DNA of 32,648 nt, from positions 1 to 32,648 of the forward strand of contig DATKDU010000110.1 in assembly GCA_035512595.1 (NCBI GenBank). Direction: 5' to 3'. This DNA comes from DATKDU01 sp035512595 (GTDB taxonomy: Bacteria > Planctomycetota > Planctomycetia > Pirellulales > Pirellulaceae). Shown piece after piece: positions 1-7,776 of the stretch. The position numbers and the translations under genes are program-made. Below the pieces are notes generated by a model that was not told the origin of the DNA, did no database searches, and saw nothing but the letters and a program-made list of their open reading frames with translations. The first letter of the stretch is position 1, and every line of letters begins with the position of its first letter.

Positions 1-1
1 C

Positions 2-688
2 TTGGCGGGCGGTCTGACGCTGGCCTGGATGTGGCCGCCTCCATTGCACTGCACCTACATCGGCAATCAAGGCGCCGCCTATTTCACGGGGCGATGGGGG
101 AATTCGACGCCAAGCACCAGTCAAGTGATCCTCTTTCGAGAGATCGCCGCGCTATTCGCCTCGACGACGCATTTCTACAAGAATCTCATCTACGAACACA
201 CGATGTTTCGATTTGACTGGCATTGCGACCCCAGTGGGCCGCCGGTAATGACGATTGCCGATCAGCACTCGTACAAGGACGACCTGCCCCCATACGGACA
301 CCTGCTTCATTTTGCGCTCCGGCTGGAGGACGTTTGGACCAACGAGATAATCTTGCGACTCGGCACCGAGCTTTCCGCCGGTCGCACGCTTAGCTTTCCT
401 TGCCGTAAGAGCACGTTCACCGAAATGGTGGCCGGGGTCGCGAGCCGCAATGATATGCGGGAAATACGACTCAATCAAAGTCAGGTGGAATTCGTGTATG
501 ACGATCGGACGGATTCGCTGGCAATTCGCGAATTGGGCAGCTTTCAAGCAAAACGCGGAGTGCTGAAGTTTGAGCAGCACGACGCGACGTGGTTCAGCAG
601 GCAGGGCAAGTTTCGCATCGACTACCAGCATCTCGGCAATGCGAAGGCATTCTTGTACTATCTAGCGATGGCTGTTTCGGCCCAGTGA
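2..688 (+). CDS. hypothetical protein, 5' end uncertain or cut by window
   Basis: The open frame starts at the window edge (first in-frame codon TTG at 2) and ends in TGA at 686-688, so it may continue upstream. An in-frame ATG at 203 would give a 161-residue product starting MFRFDW. No domain was recognised. The C-terminal half mixes charged and aromatic residues and lacks membrane segments or cysteine motifs. It resembles small planctomycete proteins that are predicted soluble, but I cannot name a family. The long frame on the other strand (152-631) is taken as its shadow. Coding strand is moderately sure; start and function are unknown. Confidence 0.5.
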   Translation: MAGGLTLAWMWPPPLHCTYIGNQGAAYFTGRWGNSTPSTSQVILFREIAALFASTTHFYKNLIYEHTMFRFDWHCDPSGPPVMTIADQHSYKDDLPPYGHLLHFALRLEDVWTNEIILRLGTELSAGRTLSFPCRKSTFTEMVAGVASRNDMREIRLNQSQVEFVYDDRTDSLAIRELGSFQAKRGVLKFEQHDATWFSRQGKFRIDYQHLGNAKAFLYYLAMAVSAQ

Positions 689-773
689 GTTCAGTTCACA
701 TTGGCAAGGCGTGAACCCATCAGAGGCCCAAACGCTACTCCCCCCCATCGCCTGCTCCGCAAGAGGCTCGTCC

Positions 774-861
774 TGCCGGGCGGGATCACGATTTCAGCGG
801 AAAAACACAGGGGGCGGATCGTCGTTCGCGTTGAATCGCCACGCGGGGAAGGATAGGCTGC
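774..861 (+). repeat. dispersed promoter-bearing repeat, copy A
   Basis: This stretch aligns without gaps to 1665-1750. The best-conserved core is ACAGGGGGCGGATCGT at 810-825. Both copies end in a -35/-10 pair with 17-bp spacing. Read as protein, both copies give similar peptides (RGRIVVR...), so the element may derive from the end of an old coding sequence. Confidence 0.6.
831..859 (+). promoter_or_regulatory. sigma70-like promoter in repeat A (TTGAAT-17-TAGGCT)
   Basis: TTGAAT at 831-836 and TAGGCT at 854-859 are 17 bp apart. This would start a transcript near 866, about 38 nt before the methyltransferase ATG at 904. The same layout at the same place in repeat copy B supports it. Confidence 0.5.
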
Positions 862-903
862 CAGCACGTTACCGCTACGCAATAAGCCCGCCGCGCTTGA
901 AAG

Positions 904-1593
904 ATGGACGCGAACAAGCGAAACGACTGCCAGACTAGCTACGACCTCGTGGCGGACGAATACGTGCTGCGAATTTTCGATGAGTTGCAGCACAAGCCAC
1001 TCGACCGGCAGTTGCTCGACCGATTTGCTGCGGCCGTGCGTGATGTCGGCCCTGCGTGCGACATGGGTTGCGGTCCTGGACACATCGCTCGCTACTTGCA
1101 CGAGCGCGGTGTTGAGGCCTGTGGCGTGGACTTGTCGCCCGCAATGGTTGAGCGAGCACGTCGCCTTACTCCAGGTGTGGAGTTCCGCCAAGGCGACATG
1201 CTGGCGTTGGAGGCGCCGGACGGGATCTGGGCAGGAATTGCCGCCTTCTACTCCATCATTCACATACCTTGGGGCGACATGCCGCAAGCGCTAGGCGAGC
1301 TGTATCGAGTGTTGCGGCCAGGCGGCCTGCTGTTGCTGGCCTTCCACATTGGCGACGATGCCATCCATTTGGATGAGTGGTGGGGACAGAAGGTCTGCAT
1401 TGACTTCTTCTTTCTCCGTCCTGAAGAAGTGGTAGAGCAACTTCAAGCAGCAGGATTCGAGATTGAGGAGATCGTGGAACGGGAACCGTATCCCCAGGTT
1501 GAGCACCAGAGCCGACGGGCTTACATTTTCGCGCGACGACGAGCTGCATGCGCCAGCCGAGAAGCACAAAGGCCGAATGATGATGCGAATTGA
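904..1593 (+). CDS. class I SAM-dependent methyltransferase
   Basis: The 229-residue product has the class I (Methyltransf_11/25 type) Rossmann fold. SAM motif I is DMGCGPGH at residues 53-60. The acidic motif II is VDLSPAMVERAR near residue 79, and the post-motif LYRVLRPGGLLLLAFH lies around residue 140. The enzyme should transfer a methyl group from S-adenosylmethionine to a small molecule or other acceptor that the sequence does not reveal. It stands alone, so context does not help. A promoter-bearing repeat lies just upstream. The last ~15 codons overlap what looks like a third, degenerate copy of that repeat, so the C-terminal tail may be repeat-derived. Family is sure, substrate unknown. 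Confidence 0.85.
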   Translation: MDANKRNDCQTSYDLVADEYVLRIFDELQHKPLDRQLLDRFAAAVRDVGPACDMGCGPGHIARYLHERGVEACGVDLSPAMVERARRLTPGVEFRQGDMLALEAPDGIWAGIAAFYSIIHIPWGDMPQALGELYRVLRPGGLLLLAFHIGDDAIHLDEWWGQKVCIDFFFLRPEEVVEQLQAAGFEIEEIVEREPYPQVEHQSRRAYIFARRRAACASREAQRPNDDAN

Positions 1594-1621
1594 GTCCCCA
1601 GATGACGATCCGTTAGGCTGA
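1550..1621 (+). repeat. degenerate third copy (C) of the promoter-bearing repeat
   Basis: It matches copies A and B loosely (AGCCGAGAAGCACAAAGGCC against AGCGGAAAAACACAGGGGGC) and also ends in a TTGAGT (1590) to TAGGCT (1614) pair, here with an 18-bp gap. It overlaps the methyltransferase stop codon. Confidence 0.35.
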
Positions 1622-1664
1622 CTGAGAAGGCGCGCCCCACGTCCGCGACCAACCGGTCGCCCCG

Positions 1665-1750
1665 CCCGGCGGCGTCGTGGTTTCCGCGGTACGGCACAGG
1701 GGGCGGATCGTGGTTCGCTTTGACGAGCCGGGGGAGGAGCGGTAAGCTGT
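1665..1750 (+). repeat. dispersed promoter-bearing repeat, copy B
   Basis: Gap-free match to copy A at 774-861, including the ACAGGGGGCGGATCGT core (here 1696-1711) and the 3' promoter. The flanks differ, so this is a dispersed element, not a duplicated gene. Confidence 0.6.
1720..1748 (+). promoter_or_regulatory. sigma70-like promoter in repeat B (TTGACG-17-TAAGCT)
   Basis: TTGACG at 1720-1725 and TAAGCT at 1743-1748 are exactly 17 bp apart. A start near 1755 would leave the ATG at 1760 almost leaderless. This favours GTG 1787, which has its own Shine-Dalgarno site. Confidence 0.55.
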
Positions 1751-1786
1751 ACCGCCGTCATGTTTCAGGAAGGGAGGACGCCGACC

Positions 1787-2083
1787 GTGATCGATCGAAT
1801 CCGTGCGGCTCGGCGGGCGCATGAAGTGCTGCGTTCCGAGCGCCCGACCGCCGCGAATCTGCCGGCGAAAGCTGAAGTCTACCGGGGAATGAAGGAAGTG
1901 TTCGACGAACTCTGGGCCGCTGCTGGCGAGGGCGTAGCTGCCGATCCCGTCGATGTCCGTCGTGTCATCCGGCTTCTCACGGTCGATGCGGAGTACTTCG
2001 CCGGGTTGAGCGACTCGGAGGGGTTTCGCGACCCTACCGAGGCGTGGAGTCAATACGAGCTGCTCGAACGGGAGTTTGGGTGA
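1787..2083 (+). CDS. small hypothetical protein
   Basis: The product is about 98 residues, soluble and rich in Arg, Glu and Ala, with helical character (IRAARRAHEV..., then RRVIRLL). I know no family for it. I prefer the GTG start at 1787 over the in-frame ATG at 1760. AGGGAGGA lies at 1771-1778, eight bases before GTG, and the repeat-borne promoter would start transcription near 1755. Codon use matches the neighbours. The frame on the other strand (1613-2053) is rejected as a shadow. Coding status likely, function unknown. Confidence 0.55.
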   Translation: MIDRIRAARRAHEVLRSERPTAANLPAKAEVYRGMKEVFDELWAAAGEGVAADPVDVRRVIRLLTVDAEYFAGLSDSEGFRDPTEAWSQYELLEREFG

Positions 2084-2276
2084 GACACGTGATCAGTCAC
2101 TCGCTGTGGTCGGTGAGCAAGGAATCCGGGCGAGAAAAAAAGCTTCTAGTGCGAGTCCTGCTGATTTTTCCGCATCGGGGCGGGTGATGGTGCGGGTGGC
2201 TATGCCGGTTCCCGAGCGGTAAGCTGAAGACGATCGCCGCGGTTTGTGGCCGACTTCTGCCTCCAGGCGGGCAAAA

Positions 2277-2432
2277 ATGAGCCCGACTACCTACAACACG
2301 CTCGTGGCACTGCTCGGCATTGCGATCCTCATCGCAGTCGTCGTGATGGTCGCGTCTTTCATCGGGATGATCGTCCGCTGGAGAACGGTGATCCGAACCA
2401 CCCAGGTAGCAACCCTGTTCGGTGCCGCGTAA
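2277..2432 (+). CDS. possible 51-residue single-span membrane protein
   Basis: The ATG at 2277 opens a short frame with one strongly hydrophobic segment (LVALLGIAILIAVVVMVASFIGMIV) followed by a basic turn (RWR). This is the pattern of a small inner-membrane protein with the basic end inside. A weak ribosome site (AGGCGG at 2265-2270) precedes it, and a TAAGCT hexamer lies at 2220. An overlapping frame in phase 2246-2440 has no such character. No family recognised. It could be a chance hydrophobic frame, so confidence is modest. Confidence 0.4.
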   Translation: MSPTTYNTLVALLGIAILIAVVVMVASFIGMIVRWRTVIRTTQVATLFGAA

Positions 2433-2514
2433 CGGCGTGATGCACGGCTGTACTAAACTGAAGTTCCATCGCCTATCATTTATGGTGCCTTCCACTCGGT
2501 GAGGGAATTATCCG

Positions 2515-2961
2515 ATGCAGATTTGGGTAGATGCCGATGCTTGTCCCGTTGAAATCAAGGAATTGCTCTATCGGACGGCCGAACGACTGAAGGTTAAGCT
2601 AACTCTGGTCGCGAACCAGTCAATGCGGATCCCGCGCTCGGAATTTATCGACGCTCTGCTGGTTCCGGACGGTGCGAACGTCGCGGACAGGCGGATCGTC
2701 GAACTGGCAGCGCCCGGGGATCTGGTAGTGACCGCAGATATTCCGCTCGCGGCCGACGTGGTAGCCAAAGGGGTAGCGGCTATCGACCCACGGGGAAAAC
2801 TTCATACCGATGCCAACATCAGCGATCGACTGGTGTTGCGGAACATGCTCGATCAGCTTCGAGGCGGCGGCTACATCGGTGGCGGTCCCAAGCCTTTTGG
2901 TCCCAAAGACCGGCAGGCCTTCGCCAACCAGCTGGATCGTTGGTGGGCCGCGAATAAATGA
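2515..2961 (+). CDS. yaiI: YaiI/YqxD family protein (UPF0178, DUF188)
   Basis: The 148-residue product matches the UPF0178 family over its full length. It opens with the signature IWVDADACPVEIKELLYRTA, has the mid-protein DLVVTADIPLA, and ends with the GGGPKPFGPKDRQAFANQLD block. The family is conserved, cytosolic and without an established biochemical role; its fold resembles PIN/NYN nucleases, and the acidic DADACP and TADIPLA motifs fit a metal site. Length is typical (about 150). It stands alone on the + strand, with a TAAACT hexamer at 2454 that might be a -10 box. Family sure, function open. Confidence 0.9.
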   Translation: MQIWVDADACPVEIKELLYRTAERLKVKLTLVANQSMRIPRSEFIDALLVPDGANVADRRIVELAAPGDLVVTADIPLAADVVAKGVAAIDPRGKLHTDANISDRLVLRNMLDQLRGGGYIGGGPKPFGPKDRQAFANQLDRWWAANK

Positions 2962-3082
2962 ACCCGAGTGGCGACTAGATCGATTTCAGTCTCCTGCCGG
3001 CTATGGCTACGTGGGGGCCTGAGATAGGCTGGCCATGTCTTTTTTCACTACTGTGGCGGTGCAGGTACGGAGAAAGCTTAAA

Positions 3083-3403
3083 ATGGCGAAGATCAAAAAG
3101 TCAGCGACAGATGTCGGTTCGATGTCGGGCCTGGGAATGGTCGGGGGCGCGGCAGCTGGCGCTGCGGCAGGGTCACTGGTTGGCCCAATTAGCGCAGCCG
3201 TCGGCGCTATTGCCGGTGGTATTGCTGGTGCCAACGCAAAGAGGATCGCCAAGACAATCCCTACATCGCTGCCCAGGGCAATGAAAAAAGCAGGGGCGAA
3301 AGTCAAAAAGTCGGCCGCTGGGTCCAAGCAAAAGGCTGCCAAGTCCGTCGCCACTAAGTCGTCCGGCAAGTCAGCCAAGAAGTCAGCCAGAGGCGCTGGT
3401 TGA
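3083..3403 (+). CDS. glycine-zipper protein with histone H1-like basic tail
   Basis: I take ATG 3083 as start (MAKIKKSATD) because GGAGA precedes it closely; an upstream in-frame ATG at 3035 has none. Residues about 15-55 form an alternating Gly/Ala stretch (GGAAAGAAAG, AGGIAGANA), a glycine-zipper pattern that packs helices or inserts into membranes. Residues about 60-106 are Lys/Ala/Ser-rich (KKSAAGSKQKAAKS), like the C-terminal tail of histone H1 and bacterial H1-like proteins. The pairing suggests something that links a membrane or oligomer to nucleic acid, but this is inference. Low complexity makes homology claims unsafe. Confidence 0.6.
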   Translation: MAKIKKSATDVGSMSGLGMVGGAAAGAAAGSLVGPISAAVGAIAGGIAGANAKRIAKTIPTSLPRAMKKAGAKVKKSAAGSKQKAAKSVATKSSGKSAKKSARGAG

Positions 3404-3461
3404 TTTTGTCGAATCGCGATAACCAGAGATTGCAGAAAACACACCAACTGGAAAGTCTGAG

Positions 3462-3746
3462 ATGATAACGGTCGGAATGAACTACCACGTTCTGGCAGGC
3501 AAACAAACCGAGTTCGAGGAGAAGTTTCAAGCTGTGATCAGTGCCCTCAAGGCCGCAGCGGGGCACACAACATCAACACTGTGGAAGGATGTGAGCGACA
3601 ACGCGTCCTATCTGATCACCAGCGAATGGTCCGACGAGCAAGCCTTCCGGGACTTCATTCAAAGCCAGGCTTTTCGAGATGTCACGAACTGGGGTAAGGA
3701 GCAGATCCTCTCGGGACGGCCGCAGCACAAGGTCTATAAGCATTAG
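3462..3746 (+). CDS. ABM-fold (antibiotic biosynthesis monooxygenase-like) small protein
   Basis: The 94-residue product has the ferredoxin-like ABM pattern (PF03992 type). A beta strand MITVGMNYHVLAGKQTEFEE leads into a helix, then SYLITSEWSDEQAFRDFIQS, the typical W-x-s/d-e-e-A-f-r-x-f signature, and a final helix. Members include quinol monooxygenases and haem-degrading enzymes, but most are uncharacterised. The haem-oxygenase Asn/Trp/His triad cannot be placed with confidence. It is monocistronic as far as can be seen. ATG 3462 follows GGAAAG and GAG just upstream. Family likely, activity not assignable. Confidence 0.75.
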   Translation: MITVGMNYHVLAGKQTEFEEKFQAVISALKAAAGHTTSTLWKDVSDNASYLITSEWSDEQAFRDFIQSQAFRDVTNWGKEQILSGRPQHKVYKH

Positions 3747-4294
3747 CCAAGTCGTCGCAGTGGGGCCGTTGTCCAGGGACTGCTCGCCAACGTTCGCGCG
3801 ACGATCGACGCATCCGTTGCTGATAGGCGTCGATGGTTTGCCGCGCTCACCGGACCAAACCATGACCTTTCCGACCCGCTATACCGGGCCGAACAGTCTC
3901 TTAACCCGGACGGCCTTGGTGAAGTGCGACCTTTGAGACTCTCCGCGCCGGACCGAGGAATTCGCCGAGCGTTCGCGTCCTGCCGACGATGTCGCGACGG
4001 TGCGAGTCTGGCATGATTCTGCACGCGCACTGTCAGGATTCCACGGCGACGGGCAACGCCCCCAGGCATGTCCGGCTTTCAGTAACCTACCCCGGCCGAC
4101 TCTGGTCGAGAAACCTGGCCAAGGACGATCCGCCAGGGAGCCCGCGACGACCGACAGTGGGCCGCTGGAGCAGCTGACGGAAGGCGACCTGGAATGAATC
4201 GAGTGGGAGGACGGGAACACTTTCGCCGTTAAGACGCTATGTCTATAATCGGCGCGTGTGGCGGTACGGTGGCAGTTATCGTGGAGTCGATCCG
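3747..4294. other. non-coding gap with one short repeat
   Basis: No convincing gene is seen in these ~550 bases; the short frames on both strands look like noise. Position 4127-4151 (ACGATCCGCCAGGGAGCCCG and on) matches 5234-5258. A TATAAT hexamer at 4244-4249 could be a -10 box for the secreted protein that follows, but no clear -35 accompanies it. Confidence 0.4.
4127..4151 (+). repeat. short intergenic repeat, copy 1
   Basis: ACGATCCGCC-GG-AGCCCGCG is shared with 5234-5258. Both copies lie in long gene-free gaps a few hundred bases upstream of + strand genes. Function unknown. Confidence 0.4.
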
Positions 4295-5110
4295 ATGTCG
4301 GGCCATCTCAATCCTGTTATCGGGCTGGCAGCGCTCGCGGCAGTCACAACCTGGCAGTTCTGCTGTCCTCTTCCGCTCCACGGCGCGGAAGAATCAAAAG
4401 CCGCGGCCAAGACATGGCTGGAGGAGCGCGTCAGGGAATTTGAGGAATACCACTTCGAGCGCGAATGCAAAGGGACGCCACAGCTGGAGATGGTGTCGCG
4501 CTCCGTCTTGAACTGGTCCAACGCCGAGCGGGGAACGAACCAAGGGGCCCTTTTTCTCTGGGCGCATGAGGGACGACCCCAGCTGATTGCCTGCGCCTTC
4601 GAGTGGGGCGGAAGCCTGAAGCATGAGTTCCAATCACTTTGCACTGATCCCATCCTCCTTAAGCGCGGAGACACAACCCATCGCTTTGACGGGGGAATTG
4701 AGTGGGCGAAGCTGGGTGGCGCGCCCAAACCGGCCGCGACTCGCGCTCTGCGTCTTGCGCAGATGCGGCGCCAGGCGGAGCGCTTTCGCGTGACCATCGG
4801 GCATAAAGATTGGGACGAAACACGGCTCTTGCCTCAACCGGTGTTCCGGTCGCCCGAATCGGTGAGCGGCGACGTGGCGGTATTCGTATTTGTTCAGGGC
4901 ACCGACCCCGAATGCGCGCTCCTGTTGGACGTGACTTCGGAAGAAGAGTGGCGCTATGCGCTGGCTCGGCAGACTAAACTCGGTTTGAAGGCGGAACTAG
5001 AGGGTCATCTGGCCTGGGAGCAAACTCCGAATCACCGGCCCCACTCGACTCGCAACACGCCGTTTCTCGTCTTGCCACAAAAGCTGCGACCAGATGAAGA
5101 ACGCCCGTGA
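4295..5110 (+). CDS. putative secreted protein of unknown function
   Basis: From ATG 4295 (MSGHLNPV) the product is 271 residues. It starts with a hydrophobic segment (VIGLAALAAVTTWQF) ending in a small-residue site near LHGAEES, a plausible signal peptide, so export is likely. The mature part opens with WLEERVREFEEYHF and continues with SVLNWSNAERGTNQGALFLW and CAFEWGGSLKHEFQSL. I believe this layout is shared by a planctomycete-type hypothetical family, but I know no function for it. An in-frame ATG at 4256 would add 13 residues before the signal and is less likely. Coding sure, role unknown. Confidence 0.7.
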   Translation: MSGHLNPVIGLAALAAVTTWQFCCPLPLHGAEESKAAAKTWLEERVREFEEYHFERECKGTPQLEMVSRSVLNWSNAERGTNQGALFLWAHEGRPQLIACAFEWGGSLKHEFQSLCTDPILLKRGDTTHRFDGGIEWAKLGGAPKPAATRALRLAQMRRQAERFRVTIGHKDWDETRLLPQPVFRSPESVSGDVAVFVFVQGTDPECALLLDVTSEEEWRYALARQTKLGLKAELEGHLAWEQTPNHRPHSTRNTPFLVLPQKLRPDEERP

Positions 5111-5559
5111 CGGCCAGACGATTCAAATAGGGATCGCAAGGCGTTTTCAGACTTGTCCGGAAACTACCTTCGGCGGTTCGCAGCCCTGGCCTTCTGCCGC
5201 CCGAGCCAAGCGGGTCGCTTTGCGTCAAGCAATAGCCCCAGCGACGATCCGCCGGGAAGCCCGCGGTGGCCGGTAGTTAGCGCCTTATCGATGGAGCGCC
5301 AGGTTTCGCCGACAGCGTTAGGGACCAGATTTGCCCGTGGGCCGCTTTCCGTGGCGGGCATGGTAAGCTTCGGCCCAGCGGAGAATCCCTGCCACGGCGA
5401 GGCGTGGCGACCAGGCAGGATTGCGAACGCCGGCGTCGGCCCCTTCGACTCCAAGGCGCAGGTCTGTTGGATGGAAGTCCGCTTCGATAAAATCACGGTT
5501 TTAGCCGACACAGATGCGGAAAAACAGATGCGGAATTTGGGAACAAATCGGAGGATGGC
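5111..5559. other. non-coding gap with one short repeat
   Basis: About 450 bases without a convincing gene. They hold the second copy of the short repeat at 5234-5258 and a TAAGCT hexamer at 5364-5369 without a usable -35. Overlapping frames at 5153-5563 (+) and 5164-5511 (-) look non-coding. Confidence 0.4.
5234..5258 (+). repeat. short intergenic repeat, copy 2
   Basis: Matches 4127-4151 (ACGATCCGCCGGGAAGCCCG). Lies about 300 bases upstream of the hybrid kinase. Confidence 0.4.
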
Positions 5560-7500
5560 ATGACCGCTTCCTCGCCAGGCAAAAGCGAGTTACACGAACA
5601 GCGAGATTGGCTGCTTGTTACGCTCTCCTGCATCGGCGATGCCGTCATCACCACGGACACTGAAGGGAGGATCACTTTCCTAAATCCGGTCGCTGAGAAC
5701 TTGACGGGGTGGACTCAGGATGCCGTCGGGCAGCCGCTCGACAGCGTGATCGGCTTGGTCAATGAAGAAAGCCGGCAGCCTGTCGAGATTCCAACCGTCC
5801 AAGCCTTGAAGGAAGGTCGCACTCTAAAACTTGCGAGCCACAGCCTGCTCATTGCCAAAGACGGTACTGAACTACCCATCAGCGACAGTGCCGCTCTGAT
5901 CCGAAACGACAAGGGGGAGGTCGCAGGTCTTGTGCTGGTCTTTCGGGACATTGCTGAACGCCGGAAGACGGAGCGGGCGTTAGCTCTTTCGCTGACCTAT
6001 GCTGATGACATCATTGCGACCTTACGAGAGCCGTTCATGGTTCTCGACGCTAACCTGCGGGTGAAGACGGCGAACCGTTCCTTCTACGATTCGTTTCAAG
6101 TCTCGAAGGAAGAAACTGAGAATCGCCTGGTGTACGACCTGGGCAATGGTCAGTGGGACATACCCGGCTTGCGCAAGTTGCTGGAGGAAGTCCTCTCTCT
6201 CAACCAATCCGTTCACGACTTTGAGGTGGAACATTCTTTTCCGACTCTCGGTCGAAAGACGATGTTTCTCAATGCTCGACCGTTTCCTCCAGACTCGAAG
6301 CACCCTGAGCTAATCCTCCTTGCCGTGGAAGACGTGTCTGCCTTGCGAGAGCGGGCAGAGGAACTGGCCGAAGCTCATCGGCACAAGGATGAATTTCTGG
6401 CGACGTTGGCGCATGAGCTACGAAACCCACTGGCTCCAATCCGCAATGCCGTACAGTACCTCGGCATGGAGGGCCTGACGGATCGGGACGTGAAGACGGG
6501 CAGAGATGTCATTTCCAGGCAGGTGACGGTCATGGTGCGGCTCGTTGACGACCTGCTTGACATGTCCCGCATGAGCCGCAACGCGTTGGACATTCGTAAG
6601 CAACCTGTGGAACTAGCATCGGTGGTAGAAAACGCCGTGGAGAGTAGCCGTCCCTTAATTCAGCAGTGCGGTCACGAACTCACTGTCAGTCTGCCGCCCG
6701 ATGCGATTCACCTGGACGCCGATGCCATCCGGCTCGCTCAGGTCTTTTTGAATCTGCTCAATAACGCAGCTAAGTACACAAAGCAGGGGGGTCACATTTG
6801 GCTCACCGCAATTCGTGAAGGAAGTGATGCTGTCGTCAGTGTGCGAGATAATGGCATCGGCATTCCTAGGGATATGCTGCCTCGCATCTTCGACATGTTC
6901 ACCCAGGTTGATCGGTCGTTGGAAAGATCGCAAGCTGGTCTGGGCATTGGCCTGACATTAGTACGACGACTGGTCGATTTGCACGACGGCACTATTGAGG
7001 CCCGCAGCAATGGTCCCGACCAGGGGAGCGAGTTTGTCGTGCGCCTGCCCTTTATTCAGCAACCTCTTGAAATGCCGCCAAACCCTGAGGGACCAAGGGC
7101 AGCAGCCCTAAGCGGCAGCCGCATTTTGGTGGTGGACGACAATAAGGACTCGGCTGACAGCTTGGCGATGCTATTGCGACTCAAAGGCAATGAGATTCGC
7201 ATCGCCAATGACGGCCTTGAAGCTATCGATGTAGCGGAGGCGTTCCACCCTCAGCTAGTGCTGCTGGACATCGGAATTCCAAAACTGAATGGCTACGATG
7301 TAGCCCGTCGAATTCGTCAGCAGGAGTGGGGACGGGACGTAATCATCGTTGCGTTGACCGGCTGGGGCCAAGACGAGGACAGACGACGTTCGCAGGAGGC
7401 AGGATTTAACTTCCACATCGTCAAGCCGGTGGAACTGGCGGCTCTCGAAAAACTACTCAGCGGTTCGCAAGCAGCGACGCCCAGTCGTCGTGCGCATTAG
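5560..7500 (+). CDS. hybrid sensor histidine kinase, PAS-PAS-HisKA-HATPase-REC
   Basis: The 646-residue protein has PAS 1 at about 15-135, PAS 2 at about 145-265, and HisKA with the phosphoacceptor His285 in LAHELRNPLAPI. HATPase_c spans about 385-500 (N box NLLNNAAKYT, G1 DNGIGI, G2 GLGIGL), and a C-terminal receiver follows with Asp570 in LLLDIGIP. No membrane segment is present, so it senses a cytoplasmic signal. The PAS 2 type (REPFMVLDANLRVKTANRSFY) is common in CheR/PAS_4 kinases. GGAGG precedes ATG 5560. The kinase-receiver half is closely similar to the second kinase at 22569-24137, so the two are paralogues. No separate output regulator is adjacent; phosphate must pass to an unlinked partner. 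Confidence 0.92.
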   Translation: MTASSPGKSELHEQRDWLLVTLSCIGDAVITTDTEGRITFLNPVAENLTGWTQDAVGQPLDSVIGLVNEESRQPVEIPTVQALKEGRTLKLASHSLLIAKDGTELPISDSAALIRNDKGEVAGLVLVFRDIAERRKTERALALSLTYADDIIATLREPFMVLDANLRVKTANRSFYDSFQVSKEETENRLVYDLGNGQWDIPGLRKLLEEVLSLNQSVHDFEVEHSFPTLGRKTMFLNARPFPPDSKHPELILLAVEDVSALRERAEELAEAHRHKDEFLATLAHELRNPLAPIRNAVQYLGMEGLTDRDVKTGRDVISRQVTVMVRLVDDLLDMSRMSRNALDIRKQPVELASVVENAVESSRPLIQQCGHELTVSLPPDAIHLDADAIRLAQVFLNLLNNAAKYTKQGGHIWLTAIREGSDAVVSVRDNGIGIPRDMLPRIFDMFTQVDRSLERSQAGLGIGLTLVRRLVDLHDGTIEARSNGPDQGSEFVVRLPFIQQPLEMPPNPEGPRAAALSGSRILVVDDNKDSADSLAMLLRLKGNEIRIANDGLEAIDVAEAFHPQLVLLDIGIPKLNGYDVARRIRQQEWGRDVIIVALTGWGQDEDRRRSQEAGFNFHIVKPVELAALEKLLSGSQAATPSRRAH

Positions 7501-7776
7501 CTGCTTCGGTCCGACACACGTCCGACACACCCGACGCTCGTCAGCTCAGGCGGCAAAACGCTTCGCCAGGATCGGTCCTACGGCGGCGAGCAAGTCAGCA
7601 GAGCAAGTCGCGGATGGAGGAACGTATGGCGTCATTGTAGCTGGCGCGGGCAGGCGCGGCGCACGCAGAACACATCGCGCGTGAATCCAGACCACGGAGG
7701 ACCAGAATCTCGGCAGCCCGCCGCAAAACTGGTGGTCATCGATGCGAATGCGATTTCGAGTTGGCGTCGTGACGGC

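Noticed and set aside
1613..1619. GTTAGGC that could be an integron core site
   Set aside because: No paired arms or second core on either side; it doubles as the TAGGCT hexamer of the repeat.
7501..7776. Short frames between the hybrid kinase and ndh
   Set aside because: All are under 70 codons without recognised text or ribosome site; the imperfect TCCGACACAC tandem at 7510-7530 is too short to interpret.
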